Source of the DNA: Massilia rubra
Lineage (GTDB): Bacteria; Pseudomonadota; Gammaproteobacteria; Burkholderiales; Burkholderiaceae_D
Assembly (NCBI RefSeq): GCF_011682065.1
Contig: NZ_VUYU01000007.1
Coordinates: 248,001 to 312,000, forward strand
Direction of reading: 5' to 3'
Length of the DNA stretch: 64,000 bases
Position 1 is the stretch's first letter. The number at the start of each line of letters is the position of its first letter. The position numbers and the translations under genes were made by a program. This document shows, one piece after another, positions 43,773 to 55,355 of the stretch. A model generated the notes under the pieces. It was not told the origin of the DNA and did no database searches. It saw only the letters and a program-made list of their open reading frames with translations.

Positions 43773-44201
43773 TTATTCTTCCAGGCGCGCGTCGAGCGTG
43801 ATCGTCGCGTTCAGCAGCTTCGATACGGGGCAGTTGTTTTTCGCGCGCAGGACCGCCGCTTCAAACGCTTCCTGGTTGGCGCCCGGAATGGTCGCCACCA
43901 GATTCAGGTGCACGGCCGAAATGGTGAAGCCGTCATCGGTCTTGTCCAGGGTTACGGTTGCCGTGGTCGCCAGTTTTTGCGCGGTCATGCCCGCTTCGCC
44001 CAGCTGGCCCGACAAGGCCATGGTGAAGCAGCCCGCGTGCGCGGCGCCGATCAGCTCTTCCGGATTGGTGCCCGGACCATTCTCGAAACGCGTGTTGAAC
44101 CCGTACTGGGTATTGTCGAGCGCGCCGCTCTGGGTGGAAATATTGCCTTTGCCATCTTTGATGCCGCCACTCCAGACAGCACTTCCTGAACGTTTGATCA
44201 T
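43773..44201 (-). CDS. OsmC-family peroxiredoxin
   Basis: The protein has 142 residues. The two redox cysteines of the OsmC/Ohr family are visible in AAHAGCFTMALS and NNCPVSKLL, and the start IKRSGSAVWSGGIKDGKG with SGALDNTQYGFNTRF is that of OsmC proper rather than Ohr. These enzymes reduce organic hydroperoxides in the cytoplasm and are often induced by osmotic or oxidative stress. It is a single-gene unit. Confidence 0.93.
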   Translation of the reverse strand: MIKRSGSAVWSGGIKDGKGNISTQSGALDNTQYGFNTRFENGPGTNPEELIGAAHAGCFTMALSGQLGEAGMTAQKLATTATVTLDKTDDGFTISAVHLNLVATIPGANQEAFEAAVLRAKNNCPVSKLLNATITLDARLEE

Positions 44202-44310
44202 GGTGGTTCTCCTTCAATCTGTTTAAATTCAATCAAGCCATCATGCGCTGCCGGCCACGGTCCATCTGTTCGCCAGCGCACGATGCGGATGCGGAAATGC
44301 TGCGCCGCAG

Positions 44311-45624
44311 CTATTTGCCGGTCGGCGTGATGCGCCAGACCGTGTTGCCGACATCGTCGGCGACCAGGATGCCGCCGCCCTGATCCACCGCCACGCCCAC
44401 CGGACGCCCGTAAGCGTGGCCGTCGGCGCTTAAAAAGCCGGTCAGCACGTCTTGCGGCGGTCCGTTCGGCTTGCCGTCGGTGAAGGGCACGTAGATCAGC
44501 TTGTAGCCGGAAAAAGGCTTGCGGTTCCACGAGCCATGCTGGCCGATCAGCGCGCCGTTCTTGAACGCCGGCATCAGGTCGGCGTTGTAGAACGCCAGCC
44601 CGAGCGAGGCCGTGTGCGCGCCCAGCGCGTAATCGGGCGTGAGCGCCTTGGCCACCAGGTCGGGACGCGCCGGTTCGACCCGCGCATCGACATGCTGGCC
44701 GTAGTAACTGTATGGCCAGCCGTAGAAGCCGCCATCTTTCACCGAGGTCATGTAATCCGGCACGAGCTCGTTGCCGAGTTCGTCGCGTTCATTGACGCTG
44801 GTCCACAGCGCCCCGCTTTGCGGCTGGAAGCCCATGCCGACCGGATTGCGCAAGCCGCTCGCGAACACGCGCGACTTGCCGTCGGCCGGGGTGAATTCCC
44901 GGATCGCGGCGCGGCCTTCCTCCTTGTCGAGCCCGTTTTCACCGGCGTTGCTGTTCGAACCGACCGAGATATACAGGCGGGCGCCGTCGGGACTGGCCAC
45001 GACGTTCTTGGTCCAGTGATGATTGATCCCTGCCGGCAAGTCCATCACCTTCACGCCACGGGCGGCGATGTGGGTTTGCCCTTCCTGGTAAGGGAAGCGC
45101 AGCAGCGCGTCGGCGTTGGCGACGTATAAGTCGTTGCCCACCAGCGCCATCCCGAAGGGCGAGAACAAGCCGTCGAGAAACACCGAGCGGCTCGCTGCCT
45201 CGCCGTTGGGACCGGCGCCGCGCAGCAGGGTGATGCGATTGGCCGACGGCACCGCCGCACCGGCCTTTTTCATCTCGTGCTTCATCACCATGCCGCGCAG
45301 GCTGAAGCCTTCGTCGGGCTTGGGCGGTTTATTCGTTTCGGCCACCAGCACGTCGCCGTTGGGCAGCACGTACAGCCAGCGCGGATGTTCCAGCCCGCTG
45401 GCGTAGGCCGCCACCGCCAGGCCCTGCGCCACGGCCGGTTTCGCGCCCTTGGGCCAGGGGTCGGCCGGGGCGATGTTCATGGTCGGCAGCATCGAGCGCG
45501 AGGGCGCCGGCAAGGCCGGATTCGGGCCGAAGCCCGCTGGCATGGCCTGGCCACGGGCGCTCAGGGCGGCGCCGGAAAGGCCGATGGCCAGGCCGACTGG
45601 CAGGAGCAGGCGCGCACGCCTCAT
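44311..45624 (-). CDS. Periplasmic sorbosone dehydrogenase-like beta-propeller protein
   Basis: The protein has 437 residues. A signal peptide at the N-terminus is followed by a six-bladed propeller resembling PQQ-dependent soluble glucose/sorbosone dehydrogenases: [88 protein letters not shown] and [15 protein letters not shown]. The family oxidises sugars or related alcohols in the periplasm, but many members have no tested activity. Its start overlaps the stop of the small hydrophilic gene upstream (ATGA). Confidence 0.88.
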   Translation of the reverse strand: MRRARLLLPVGLAIGLSGAALSARGQAMPAGFGPNPALPAPSRSMLPTMNIAPADPWPKGAKPAVAQGLAVAAYASGLEHPRWLYVLPNGDVLVAETNKPPKPDEGFSLRGMVMKHEMKKAGAAVPSANRITLLRGAGPNGEAASRSVFLDGLFSPFGMALVGNDLYVANADALLRFPYQEGQTHIAARGVKVMDLPAGINHHWTKNVVASPDGARLYISVGSNSNAGENGLDKEEGRAAIREFTPADGKSRVFASGLRNPVGMGFQPQSGALWTSVNERDELGNELVPDYMTSVKDGGFYGWPYSYYGQHVDARVEPARPDLVAKALTPDYALGAHTASLGLAFYNADLMPAFKNGALIGQHGSWNRKPFSGYKLIYVPFTDGKPNGPPQDVLTGFLSADGHAYGRPVGVAVDQGGGILVADDVGNTVWRITPTGK

Positions 45625-45947
45625 GCCTGCCCCTTGCCCTCGTTCTCGTCCTTGCCCTTGCCCAGGTCGGACGGTTCGTGATGGCGCATGCCGCTGCCGG
45701 CGTCGGCCTTGGGCCGGGCCTGGCCGGAACCGCTGGTGGGGGCGACTTCCTCGACGCCGCGCATGCCGTGCATGTCGGTATCGACCAGGCCCTGGGCCAG
45801 GTCGTCGGCGGCCTGCTTCATGACGCCGCGCGGTTCCTTGTCGTGGCCGTCCGGCGACTCGTCGCGCTCGTGCGGCAGGCGCTTGGCGTCGTCATCGTGG
45901 ATCTTGGCGTCGGTGTTGATTTTGCGGTCGTGTGTTTCGGCTACCAT
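45621..45947 (-). CDS. Small highly charged, probably disordered protein
   Basis: The protein has 108 residues, rich in Asp, Glu, Lys, His and Gly, with almost no hydrophobic core except the short helix [17 protein letters not shown]. There is no signal peptide. GGGAG precedes the ATG. It is translationally coupled to the sorbosone-dehydrogenase-like gene. The composition resembles stress-related disordered proteins. I recognise no named family. Confidence 0.75.
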   Translation of the reverse strand: MVAETHDRKINTDAKIHDDDAKRLPHERDESPDGHDKEPRGVMKQAADDLAQGLVDTDMHGMRGVEEVAPTSGSGQARPKADAGSGMRHHEPSDLGKGKDENEGKGQA

Positions 45948-46026
45948 GGTGCGGCTCCCTGTGGGTGAACTCATTGTGCAAATGGTATCGCTTCGCAGGG
46001 GAAGCGGCCGTTCAATTGACTACTCT

Positions 46027-46115
46027 CGTCGCTCCCGCGCAGGCGGGAGCCCAAGTTGCTCGCGTTGACAGAGGCTTAACAGCGGACTTGGGCTCCCGCC
46101 TGCGCGGGAGCGACG
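46027..46115. repeat. Dispersed palindromic repeat, full-length
   Basis: Arms of about 30 bases, CGTCGCTCCCGCGCAGGCGG and its continuation, face their reverse complement across a 29-base centre. Each arm itself contains the CCCGCGCAGGCGGG palindrome. Located between the small hydrophilic gene and nadK. Confidence 0.9.
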
Positions 46116-46310
46116 GTAGTGGTGCGGTGCCATGTTTTGGAGAAAGCCAGCTTGCACTTCCCTGCACGCGCGACTTGCCCGCGCGCCAAGTCGCACTTAT
46201 ACTGCGCCACTGTGAATGCATACAGTGGTGCCGCCGATGGCCCTTGTATGGCATCAGCAGGCATTATGGGGTAATCTCCTGCGTGTCGCCCCTCAACCGC
46301 CGAGAAGTCT

Positions 46311-47213
46311 ATGCCCGCTACGCCTCAATTGCAAAAAACCATCGCGCTGGTCGTGCGGCCGAACACGGTCGGCATCGACGAGCCGGTCGGCCGCCTGCTG
46401 GCCTTTTTGCAGGGCGCCGGCTACCGCGTGGTGCTGGAAAGCGAAACCGCGGCCCATCTCGGCCTGCCCGGCATCGAGGCGATGAGCGTGGGCGGCATCG
46501 GCGCGGCGGCCTGCGCCGTCATCGTCATGGGCGGCGACGGCACCATGCTCGGCATCGCGCGCCAGCTTGCGCCCTTCGATGTGCCGCTGATCGGCATCAA
46601 CCAGGGACGCCTCGGCTTCATGACCGATATTCCCATCGAGCGCATGATCCCGGTCGTCGGCGACATTCTCAGCGGCAAGGCGCGCGCCGAAAAACGCACC
46701 CTGCTCGAGGGGCGCGTCCTGCGCGACGGCGCCATGATCGCCTGCGGGCTGGCGGTCAATGATGTGGTGGTGGCGCGCGGTGCCGGCGCCGGCATGGTCG
46801 AGCTGAAAGTGGCGGTGGACGGCAATTTCATGTACAACCAGCGCTCCGACGGCCTGATCATCTCCACCCCGACCGGATCAAGCGCGTACGCGCTCTCGGC
46901 CGGCGGCCCGCTGCTGCATCCGAGCCTGGGCGGCATCGTGCTGGTGCCGATTGCCCCGCACGCCTTGTCGAACCGGCCGATCGTGGTGCCCGACAGCAGC
47001 GAAATCGTGATCGAGATCGTCGGCGGGCGCGACACCAGCGTCAACTTCGACATGCAGACCTTCGCCAGCCTCGCGCATGGCGACCGGATCGTCATCTCGC
47101 GTTCGCCCAACCACATCACCTTCCTGCATCCGGAAGGCTGGAGCTATTACGACACCCTGCGCGAAAAATTGCACTGGCACGAATATCCGTCGGGCGAGGG
47201 CAAGCTGCGCTAA
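46311..47213 (+). CDS. nadK: NAD kinase
   Basis: The protein has 300 residues. It phosphorylates NAD to NADP in the cytoplasm. Family marks are IVMGGDGTMLGIAR (the GGDG ATP/NAD loop), GINQGRLGFMTD, LAVNDVVVARG, RSDGLIISTPTGSSAYALSA (split motif around the conserved TPTGS) and APHALSNRPIVV. Length and motifs are those of the proteobacterial NadK. recN follows 52 bases downstream on the same strand, the standard Burkholderiales order; hrcA, often the divergent neighbour, is not seen here. Confidence 0.96.
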   Translation: MPATPQLQKTIALVVRPNTVGIDEPVGRLLAFLQGAGYRVVLESETAAHLGLPGIEAMSVGGIGAAACAVIVMGGDGTMLGIARQLAPFDVPLIGINQGRLGFMTDIPIERMIPVVGDILSGKARAEKRTLLEGRVLRDGAMIACGLAVNDVVVARGAGAGMVELKVAVDGNFMYNQRSDGLIISTPTGSSAYALSAGGPLLHPSLGGIVLVPIAPHALSNRPIVVPDSSEIVIEIVGGRDTSVNFDMQTFASLAHGDRIVISRSPNHITFLHPEGWSYYDTLREKLHWHEYPSGEGKLR

Positions 47214-47265
47214 GGCGCTGTCCCGCACGCCATTCCCCATTCGAATACTGGACTGACACACCTTC

Positions 47266-48936
47266 ATGCTGCGTACCCTTACCATCCGTGATTTCGTCAT
47301 TGTCGATACCATCGAACTTGAATTTTCCAGCGGTTTTTCCGTCTTCACCGGCGAAACCGGGGCCGGCAAGTCGATCCTGATCGACGCGCTGCAACTGGCG
47401 CTGGGCGGGCGCGGCGACGCCAGCGTGGTGCGCGAGGGCGCGCCCAAAGCCGACATCACGGCCGATTTTTCGGTCAGCGCCGCCGCACCAGCTCGTGAAT
47501 GGCTGGAGCACAACGAATTTGCCGTCGAGGAGGGCGGGGCCCTGCTGCGCCGTGTGATCGACAACGCCGGCCGCTCCAAGGCATTTATCAACGGCATCGC
47601 CGCCACCGCCGCCCAGTTGCGCGACCTGGGCGACATGCTGGTCGATATCCACGGCCAGCACGCGCACCAGTCGCTGCTCAAAAGCGACGCCCAGCGCGCG
47701 CTGCTCGATAACCAGGCCGCCTTCAAGGATGCCGGCGCCGACGCCGATGCGCGCGCCGTGGCGGCTTCCCACAAGGCCTGGCGCGCCCTGGCCCGCCAGC
47801 GCGAGGAATTCGAAACCAACGCCAAGAACGTGCTGATCGAGCGCGAACGGCTCGAATGGCAGGTGGCCGAGCTGCAAAAGCTGGCCGTCAAACCGGGTGA
47901 ATGGAGCGAGATCACCAACGAGCACAGCCGCCTGTCGCACGCCGCCAGCCTGCTCGAAGGCGCGCAGGAAGCGCTGGCCGCGATTTCCGAATCGGACCAT
48001 CCGATCCTGTCGCAATTGTCGTCGCTTAACCAGAAGCTGGGCAAGCTGGTCGCGGTCGATGCGCAGTTGCAGACCGTGCTCGACTGCATGGAACCGGCCC
48101 GCATCCAGTTGCAGGAAGCGGTGTACGCGCTCAATAACTACCTGGACAAGGTCGACCTCGATCCCGAGCGCCTGCGCACGGTGGACGCGCGCATGGAAGC
48201 GATCCATACCACGGCGCGCAAGTTCCGCGTGACCCCGGATGCGTTGCCGGAGGAGTTTGCCAGCCTGTCGGAGCGCCTAAAGCAACTGGCCGACGCCAGC
48301 GACCTGGATGGCCTGCGCCAGCAGGAAGAGAAGATCAAGGACAGCTATATGGCGGCGGCGGCGCGTCTGTCGGCCACGCGCGCCAAGGCGGCGCGGCTGC
48401 TCGGTACGCAGGTGACGGCGGCCATGCAGGAGCTGAACATGACCGGCGGCAGTTTTGTGGTGGGATTGAATGCCTGCGAGCCGACCAGCAATGGGGTGGA
48501 GCAGGTGGAGTTTCTGGTGGCCGGTCACGCCGGCGTGGCGCCGCGTCCGCTGGCCAAGGTGGCCTCGGGCGGCGAGCTGGCGCGCATTGCGCTGGCCATT
48601 TCGGTGATTACCTCGAACGCCACGACCACGCCGACCCTGATTTTCGACGAGGTCGACAGCGGGATCGGCGGCGCCGTGGCCGAAGTGGTGGGGCGTTTGC
48701 TCAAGCGGCTGGGGCAGGAACGGCAAGTGCTGTGCGTGACCCACTTGCCGCAGGTGGCCAGCCAGGCCAACCAGCATTTCCAGGTGGCCAAGGGGACCAC
48801 GGGGGAGGGCAAGACCGTGTCGCACATCGACGTACTGGACAACAAGGCGCGGGTGGAGGAAGTGGCGCGCATGCTCGGTGGGGTGGAGATTACCGCGACC
48901 ACGCGCAAGCATGCGCGCGAGTTGCTGGCGTTGTAA
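47266..48936 (+). CDS. recN: DNA repair protein RecN
   Basis: The protein has 556 residues, the usual RecN length. It is an SMC-like ATPase in double-strand break repair. The N-terminal Walker A is VFTGETGAGKSILIDAL, followed by LVDIHGQHAHQSLL, a central coiled coil interrupted by the hinge, and the C-terminal ABC signature VASGGELARIALAI, Walker B TLIFDEVDSGIGG and VTHLPQVAS. A full-length dispersed palindrome follows 22 bases after the stop and may end the transcript. Confidence 0.97.
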   Translation: MLRTLTIRDFVIVDTIELEFSSGFSVFTGETGAGKSILIDALQLALGGRGDASVVREGAPKADITADFSVSAAAPAREWLEHNEFAVEEGGALLRRVIDNAGRSKAFINGIAATAAQLRDLGDMLVDIHGQHAHQSLLKSDAQRALLDNQAAFKDAGADADARAVAASHKAWRALARQREEFETNAKNVLIERERLEWQVAELQKLAVKPGEWSEITNEHSRLSHAASLLEGAQEALAAISESDHPILSQLSSLNQKLGKLVAVDAQLQTVLDCMEPARIQLQEAVYALNNYLDKVDLDPERLRTVDARMEAIHTTARKFRVTPDALPEEFASLSERLKQLADASDLDGLRQQEEKIKDSYMAAAARLSATRAKAARLLGTQVTAAMQELNMTGGSFVVGLNACEPTSNGVEQVEFLVAGHAGVAPRPLAKVASGGELARIALAISVITSNATTTPTLIFDEVDSGIGGAVAEVVGRLLKRLGQERQVLCVTHLPQVASQANQHFQVAKGTTGEGKTVSHIDVLDNKARVEEVARMLGGVEITATTRKHARELLAL

Positions 48937-48958
48937 GGTCGTTCGCTACGCTCGAGAC

Positions 48959-49045
48959 CGTCGTTCCCGCGCAGGCGGGAACCCAAGTTTCTTGCGTTAC
49001 CTACTGCGCTACGGAATTGGATTCCCGCCTGCGCGGGAAAGACGG
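48959..49045. repeat. Dispersed palindromic repeat, full-length
   Basis: CCGTCGTTCCCGCGCAGGCG with its continuation faces an imperfect reverse complement ending in GCGGGAAAGACGG, then TTTTT. Directly after recN; the hairpin and T-run could act as its terminator. Confidence 0.9.
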
Positions 49046-49202
49046 TTTTTGGGACTGAGGTGACGGTCCTGCTTCGCTTGCTTATTGGACGGGTTGGCAC
49101 CGGGTCATTCCATCTTAAAACCGGTTCAAAACACGTAAATAGTGCTGGGTTTTAACCCGCAACCCTATAATATCGTCTCTCCCGCTCACGATCGCCGAAC
49201 CC

Positions 49203-50309
49203 ATGTCCTTCCGCAAAGAACCCCCCTTCACCCACGGCACGCCGACCCGCAACGCCGTGGTGCTGGTCAACCTGGGCACGCCGGACGCCCCGACCACCCC
49301 GGCCGTGCGGCGTTATCTGAAGGAATTCCTGTCCGACCCGCGCGTGGTCGAAATTCCGCGCGCTATCTGGTGGATGATCTTGCACCTCATCATACTGCCA
49401 TTTCGCTCCAGCAAATCGGCCGCGAAATACGCCTCGATCTGGACCAAGGAAGGTTCCCCCCTCAAAGTCCACACCGGGAAGCAAGCCATCCTGCTGCGCG
49501 GCCTGCTGGGCGAGCGCGGCCATGATTCGGTGAAAGTGGTGATGGCGATGCGCTACGGCTCGCCCTCGCTGCCGGAAGTGCTGGACCAGCTCAAGGCCGA
49601 GAACTGCGAGCGCGTCGCCATCCTGCCGGCCTACCCGCAGTACTCGGGCACCACCACCGGCTCGATCAGCGACGCCGTGTTCGCCCACTACGCGGGAGTG
49701 CGCAACGTGCCGGAACTGCGCATGATCAAGCACTACCACGACCACGATGGCTACATCGACGCCCTGCGCGATAGCGTGCTGGCGCACTGGAAAATCAACG
49801 GCCGTGGCGACAAGCTGGTGATGAGCTTCCACGGCGTGCCGAAACGCACCCTGATGCTGGGCGACCCTTACCACTGCGAATGCTACAAGACGGCGCGCCT
49901 GCTGGCGACCAAGCTGGGTCTGTCGTCCGAACAATACCTGGTCACGTTCCAGTCGCGCTTCGGCAAGGCCGAGTGGCTGCAGCCGTACACGGCGCCGACC
50001 CTGGTGCAGATGGCGAAAGAAGGCCTCAAGCGCGTCGACCTGATCTGCCCGGGTTTTACCAGCGACTGCCTGGAAACGCTGGAAGAGATCGCCATGGAAG
50101 CGAAGCACGACTTCGAAACCGCCGGCGGGCGCGAATTTCACTACATCCCCTGCCTGAACGAATCGCCCAAGTGGATCGCCGGCCTGGCCGACATCGCCGA
50201 GCAGCACCTGCTGGGCTGGGATACCAAGACCACGCCGGCCCAGCGCGAGGCTGAAAAGCAGGATAAGGAAACGGGCCGCCGCAACGCCGTCAAACTGGGC
50301 GCAAGCTAA
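49203..50309 (+). CDS. hemH: Ferrochelatase
   Basis: The protein has 368 residues. It inserts ferrous iron into protoporphyrin IX, the last step of heme synthesis, at the inner membrane. Family marks are VLVNLGTPDAPTTPAVRRYL, LPAYPQYSGTTTGSISDAV, MSFHGVPKRTLMLGDPYHCE with the catalytic histidine, TFQSRFGKAEWLQPYTAPTL split over the conserved QSRFG, and CPGFTSDCLETLEEI. The gene lies between recN and grpE in the usual Burkholderiales order. Confidence 0.97.
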   Translation: MSFRKEPPFTHGTPTRNAVVLVNLGTPDAPTTPAVRRYLKEFLSDPRVVEIPRAIWWMILHLIILPFRSSKSAAKYASIWTKEGSPLKVHTGKQAILLRGLLGERGHDSVKVVMAMRYGSPSLPEVLDQLKAENCERVAILPAYPQYSGTTTGSISDAVFAHYAGVRNVPELRMIKHYHDHDGYIDALRDSVLAHWKINGRGDKLVMSFHGVPKRTLMLGDPYHCECYKTARLLATKLGLSSEQYLVTFQSRFGKAEWLQPYTAPTLVQMAKEGLKRVDLICPGFTSDCLETLEEIAMEAKHDFETAGGREFHYIPCLNESPKWIAGLADIAEQHLLGWDTKTTPAQREAEKQDKETGRRNAVKLGAS

Positions 50310-50339
50310 CCTTCCGCCAGCCTGCCGCCGTGCGGATTG

Positions 50340-50361
50340 ACAGGCGGTATTTGCCGCCTGT
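50340..50361 (+). terminator. Hairpin downstream of hemH
   Basis: ACAGGCGG and CCGCCTGT pair around a six-base loop. The stem lies 31 bases after the hemH stop and touches the stop codon of the small minus-strand ORF. The T-run is weak, so termination efficiency is uncertain. Confidence 0.55.
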
Positions 50362-50462
50362 TAAAATAGCGTTCCGTGCACACTCAGCTCTGCGTAGCAG
50401 ATCCAGGCCAGCGCGAGCACGGTGTAGGCAACAACGCTGACGGCAATCAACGGCAACTTCAT
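50361..50462 (-). CDS. 33-residue single-span membrane protein
   Basis: An ATG at 50462 on the minus strand, with GGGAG seven bases upstream, opens a 33-codon frame ending in TAA. The product starts MKLPLIAVSVVAYTVLALAW and continues ICYAELSVHGTLF: one membrane helix with few polar residues. It lies alone, divergent from grpE. The ribosome binding site and helix make it a credible small protein, though I know no family. Confidence 0.55.
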   Translation of the reverse strand: MKLPLIAVSVVAYTVLALAWICYAELSVHGTLF

Positions 50463-50609
50463 GTCGAACTCCCTGAAACAGCCCGCGCGCGGGCGATGCA
50501 CGCGCATGCAAGCTGGATGTCTTCATGGTAGTCCGGGCCGTCATGAAAAGAATCTCCTCATTGGTAAGATTTGTAACATTGCACAAAAAAGCAACGCTGT
50601 AGGATTCCC

Positions 50610-50637
50610 CTTGAAAATGTAGGTTATAGCCCCATCT
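50610..50637 (+). promoter_or_regulatory. Sigma-32 heat-shock promoter of grpE
   Basis: CTTGAAA (50610-50616), a 13-base spacer and CCCCATCT (50630-50637) match the heat-shock consensus almost perfectly. The grpE start codon is 69 bases downstream. Confidence 0.85.
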
Positions 50638-50705
50638 GGGTCCCTATGTGGCTCGCAAGACACGTCAAACAATTAGTTAAGTCATTGATTCCAGGAGCTT
50701 TTCCG

Positions 50706-51242
50706 ATGCAAGAGCAAGAAAATCCAGAAGTCTCGCAACCGTCCGACGATTCGGTCCAGGCGTCCGCGCCCGCCAATGGCGAGCGCAGCCTCGAAGAGCA
50801 GCTCAGCGCCACCGAAGCCAAGCTGGCCGAGATGCATGACGCCTTCATGCGCGCCAAGGCCGAAGGCGAGAACATCCGCCGCCGCGCCCAGGAAGACGTC
50901 AACAAGGCGCATAAATTCGCCATCGAAAGCTTCGCCGAGGCCATGGTGCCGGTGCGCGACAGCCTCGAAATGGCGCTCAAGGTCGAGTCGCCATCGCTCG
51001 AGTCGCTGAAAGAAGGCGTCGAAATGACCCTCAAGCAGCTCACCTCGGCGTTCGAGAAGAACAAGCTGGTCGAGGTGATGCCGGCCCAGGGCGACAAGCT
51101 CGACCCGATGAAGCACCAGGCCGTCGCCGTGGTGCCGGCCGAGCAGGAAGCGAACACCGTGGTCAGCGTGCTGCAAAAAGGCTATATGATCGCCGACCGC
51201 TTGTTGCGTCCCGCCATCGTTACCGCAGCGCAAGCAAAATAA
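50706..51242 (+). CDS. grpE: Nucleotide exchange factor GrpE
   Basis: The protein has 178 residues. GrpE releases ADP from DnaK. The acidic N-terminal tail is followed by a long helix ([20 protein letters not shown], then [14 protein letters not shown]) and the C-terminal beta domain with [20 protein letters not shown] and [20 protein letters not shown]. The start at 50706 has AGGAGC upstream; an upstream in-frame ATG at 50646 is not favoured because it lies too near the promoter. dnaK follows. Confidence 0.96.
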   Translation: MQEQENPEVSQPSDDSVQASAPANGERSLEEQLSATEAKLAEMHDAFMRAKAEGENIRRRAQEDVNKAHKFAIESFAEAMVPVRDSLEMALKVESPSLESLKEGVEMTLKQLTSAFEKNKLVEVMPAQGDKLDPMKHQAVAVVPAEQEANTVVSVLQKGYMIADRLLRPAIVTAAQAK

Positions 51243-51266
51243 ATACGGTGTGCTCTCTTGCAAGGT

Positions 51267-51294
51267 CTTGAAAGCACGCAGTTTTTCCACATAT
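51267..51294 (+). promoter_or_regulatory. Possible second sigma-32 promoter before dnaK
   Basis: CTTGAAA (51267-51273), a 13-base spacer and CCACATAT (51287-51294) differ from the heat-shock consensus only in the -10 half. It lies in the 91-base grpE-dnaK gap, 40 bases before the dnaK start. Confidence 0.55.
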
Positions 51295-51333
51295 TCAAGT
51301 CATCTGAAACTAAGTAATTAAAAGGAAAAAATC

Positions 51334-53274
<1,941 letters not shown>

Positions 53275-53344
53275 TCAGTGCCGGTGCAAGGTGCGGGCTG
53301 CTGCAGAGCGGCCCGCACCAAATCGAGCCAAGGCGACGACAAGC

Positions 53345-53371
53345 CGAGCCCTCCCGCGGCTCGGTTTTTTG
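53345..53371 (+). terminator. Intrinsic terminator between dnaK and dnaJ
   Basis: CCGAGCC and GGCTCGG pair around a seven-base loop and are followed by six T. A second hairpin (53290-53319, GGTGCGGGC with GCCCGCACC) precedes it. Much of the dnaK transcript probably ends here, leaving dnaJ at a lower level. Confidence 0.8.
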
Positions 53372-53413
53372 CATAAACAGTAGCGTAGTAGCTAGACAGC
53401 AAGGTGCCGACAA

Positions 53414-54550
53414 ATGGCAAAGCGTGATTTTTACCAGATCCTCGGGGTCGCCAAGAATGCTTCTGAAGAAGAAATCAAGAAGTCGTATCGCAAGCTTGCG
53501 ATGAAATACCATCCGGACCGCAATCCGGACAGTAAGGAATCGGAAGAGAAGTTCAAGGAAGTCAAAGAAGCGTACGAAATGCTGACCAATCCGGAGAAGC
53601 GCGAAGCGTACGACCGTTATGGTCACGCCGGCGTCGATCCGAACATGGGTGGCGGCGGCGGTGGCGGCTTCGGCGGCGGCGCCGGCGGCTTCCCGGACAG
53701 CTTCGGCGATATCTTCGGCGACATTTTCGGCGGCGGCGGTCGCGGGCGTAGTTCCGGCCCGCAGGTGTACCGTGGCGCCGACATGCGCATGGGCTTCGAG
53801 ATCACGCTGGAACAGGCGGCGCATGGCCACACCCAGGAATTGCGCATCCCGAGCTGGGACAAGTGCGAAACCTGCCACGGCAGCGGCGCCAAGCCGGGCA
53901 CCTCGCCGGTCACCTGCACCCAGTGCGGCGGACACGGCCAGACGCGCGTGCAGCAAGGCTTCTTCAGCATCCAGCAGACCTGCTCGCGTTGCCAGGGCAG
54001 CGGCAAGATCATTGCCGAACCGTGCGCTCCGTGCGGCGGCGAAGGCATGATCAAGCGCCAGAAGATCCAGGAAGTGAGTATTCCGGCCGGTATCGAAAGC
54101 GGCGTGAGCATCCGTTACAAGGGGCTCGGCCAACCGGGCACCAACGGCGGGCCGCCGGGCGACCTGTTGATCGAAGTGCGGGTCAAGCCGCACTCGGTGT
54201 TCAATCGCGAAGGCGACGACCTGCATTGCGAAATGCCGATCTCGTTCGTGAAGGCCACCCTGGGCGGCGAGATCGAAGTGCCTACCCTGTCCGGCAAGGT
54301 CTCGTTCACGATTCCTGAAGGCACCCAATCGGGCCGCACTTTCCGCCTGAAAGCGAAGGGCATCAAGGGCATGCGTTCCGGCTATCCGGGCGACCTGTTC
54401 TGCCACGTGGCGGTCGAAACGCCGGTCAAGCTGACCGACAAGCAAAAAGACCTGCTGCGCGAATTCGAGCGCCTGACGGTCGAAGGCGGCGGCAAGCACA
54501 GCCCGCAGAGTAAGGGCTGGATGGACAAGGTGAAAGATTTTTTCGAATAA
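53414..54550 (+). CDS. dnaJ: Co-chaperone DnaJ (Hsp40)
   Basis: The protein has 378 residues, class A DnaJ. The J domain has [19 protein letters not shown] with the HPD triad that stimulates DnaK. A Gly/Phe-rich linker (about 78-110) follows, then four CxxCxGxG zinc repeats: [24 protein letters not shown] and CAPCGGEG. The C-terminal substrate-binding domains are complete. AAGGTG lies before the ATG. Confidence 0.97.
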   Translation: MAKRDFYQILGVAKNASEEEIKKSYRKLAMKYHPDRNPDSKESEEKFKEVKEAYEMLTNPEKREAYDRYGHAGVDPNMGGGGGGGFGGGAGGFPDSFGDIFGDIFGGGGRGRSSGPQVYRGADMRMGFEITLEQAAHGHTQELRIPSWDKCETCHGSGAKPGTSPVTCTQCGGHGQTRVQQGFFSIQQTCSRCQGSGKIIAEPCAPCGGEGMIKRQKIQEVSIPAGIESGVSIRYKGLGQPGTNGGPPGDLLIEVRVKPHSVFNREGDDLHCEMPISFVKATLGGEIEVPTLSGKVSFTIPEGTQSGRTFRLKAKGIKGMRSGYPGDLFCHVAVETPVKLTDKQKDLLREFERLTVEGGGKHSPQSKGWMDKVKDFFE

Positions 54551-54578
54551 GGCGGGCCTAGTTGCGCCTATTCATCCG

Positions 54579-54620
54579 AACCGCTGAACTTGGCCCATGG
54601 CTCTGTCAGCGGTTTTTTTT
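54579..54620 (+). terminator. Intrinsic terminator of dnaJ
   Basis: AACCGCTGA (54579-54587) and TCAGCGGTT (54606-54614) form a 9-bp stem with an 18-base loop, and the run of T continues to 54620. It closes the heat-shock block. Confidence 0.8.
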
Positions 54621-54638
54621 CGAACAGACAGGACTGAC

Positions 54639-55298
54639 ATGACTCAAGCACAATACGATATCGACGCGCTCTTCAAACGCAACCGTGACTGGGCTGCGGC
54701 GATGGTTGCCAAGGATGAGAACTTCTTCAAGGCATTGACCGCCCAGCAGTCGCCCGAGTATCTGTGGATCGGCTGTTCCGACAGCCGGGTGCCCGCCAAC
54801 GAGTTACTGGGACTGGCGCCGGGCGAGTTGTTCGTCCACCGCAATATCGCCAACGTGGTGGTGCATTCGGACTTGAACTGCCTGACCGTCTTGCAGTTCG
54901 CCATTGACGTGCTCAAGGTCAAGCACGTCATCATTTGCGGGCACTATGGCTGCTCGGGTGTGCACGCGGCCATGATCAACAAGCGCGTGGGCCTGGCCGA
55001 CAACTGGCTGCGCCACGTACAGGATGTGCAGCAAAAGCACGAGAAATACCTGGGCGATGTATTGCCGTCGCGCGCGCGCGCGGATCGCTTGTGCGAGCTG
55101 AACGTGACCGAGCAGGTGGTCAACACGGCGCAGACCACGGTGGTGCAGGATGCATGGGAACGCGGCCAGCCGCTCACGGTGCATGGCTGGGTGTACGGCC
55201 TGCACGACGGCTTGCTGCGCGATTTGGGAATGAGTGTCAGCGGCGCCGATGAGTTGGCGCCGAAACTGGCGGCGCGCTTGCTGGAGTATCAGGAGTAA
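54639..55298 (+). CDS. can: Beta-class carbonic anhydrase
   Basis: The protein has 219 residues. It hydrates CO2 in the cytoplasm. The zinc site is complete: Cys46, Asp48 and Arg50 in IGCSDSR, then His102 and Cys105 in CGHYGCSG. The rest matches E. coli Can: VPANELLGLAPGELFVHRNI and a C-terminal VHGWVYGLHDGLL. No signal peptide. The start at 54639 has AGGA upstream. A second, unrelated carbonic anhydrase of the alpha class is encoded about 2 kb downstream for the periplasm. Confidence 0.96.
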   Translation: MTQAQYDIDALFKRNRDWAAAMVAKDENFFKALTAQQSPEYLWIGCSDSRVPANELLGLAPGELFVHRNIANVVVHSDLNCLTVLQFAIDVLKVKHVIICGHYGCSGVHAAMINKRVGLADNWLRHVQDVQQKHEKYLGDVLPSRARADRLCELNVTEQVVNTAQTTVVQDAWERGQPLTVHGWVYGLHDGLLRDLGMSVSGADELAPKLAARLLEYQE

Positions 55299-55355
55299 AC
55301 GCAGCCGGGGCGCACGCCGGCGCGGAAACGCCCGCCGGCGTGCTGCCCCTCCTGC

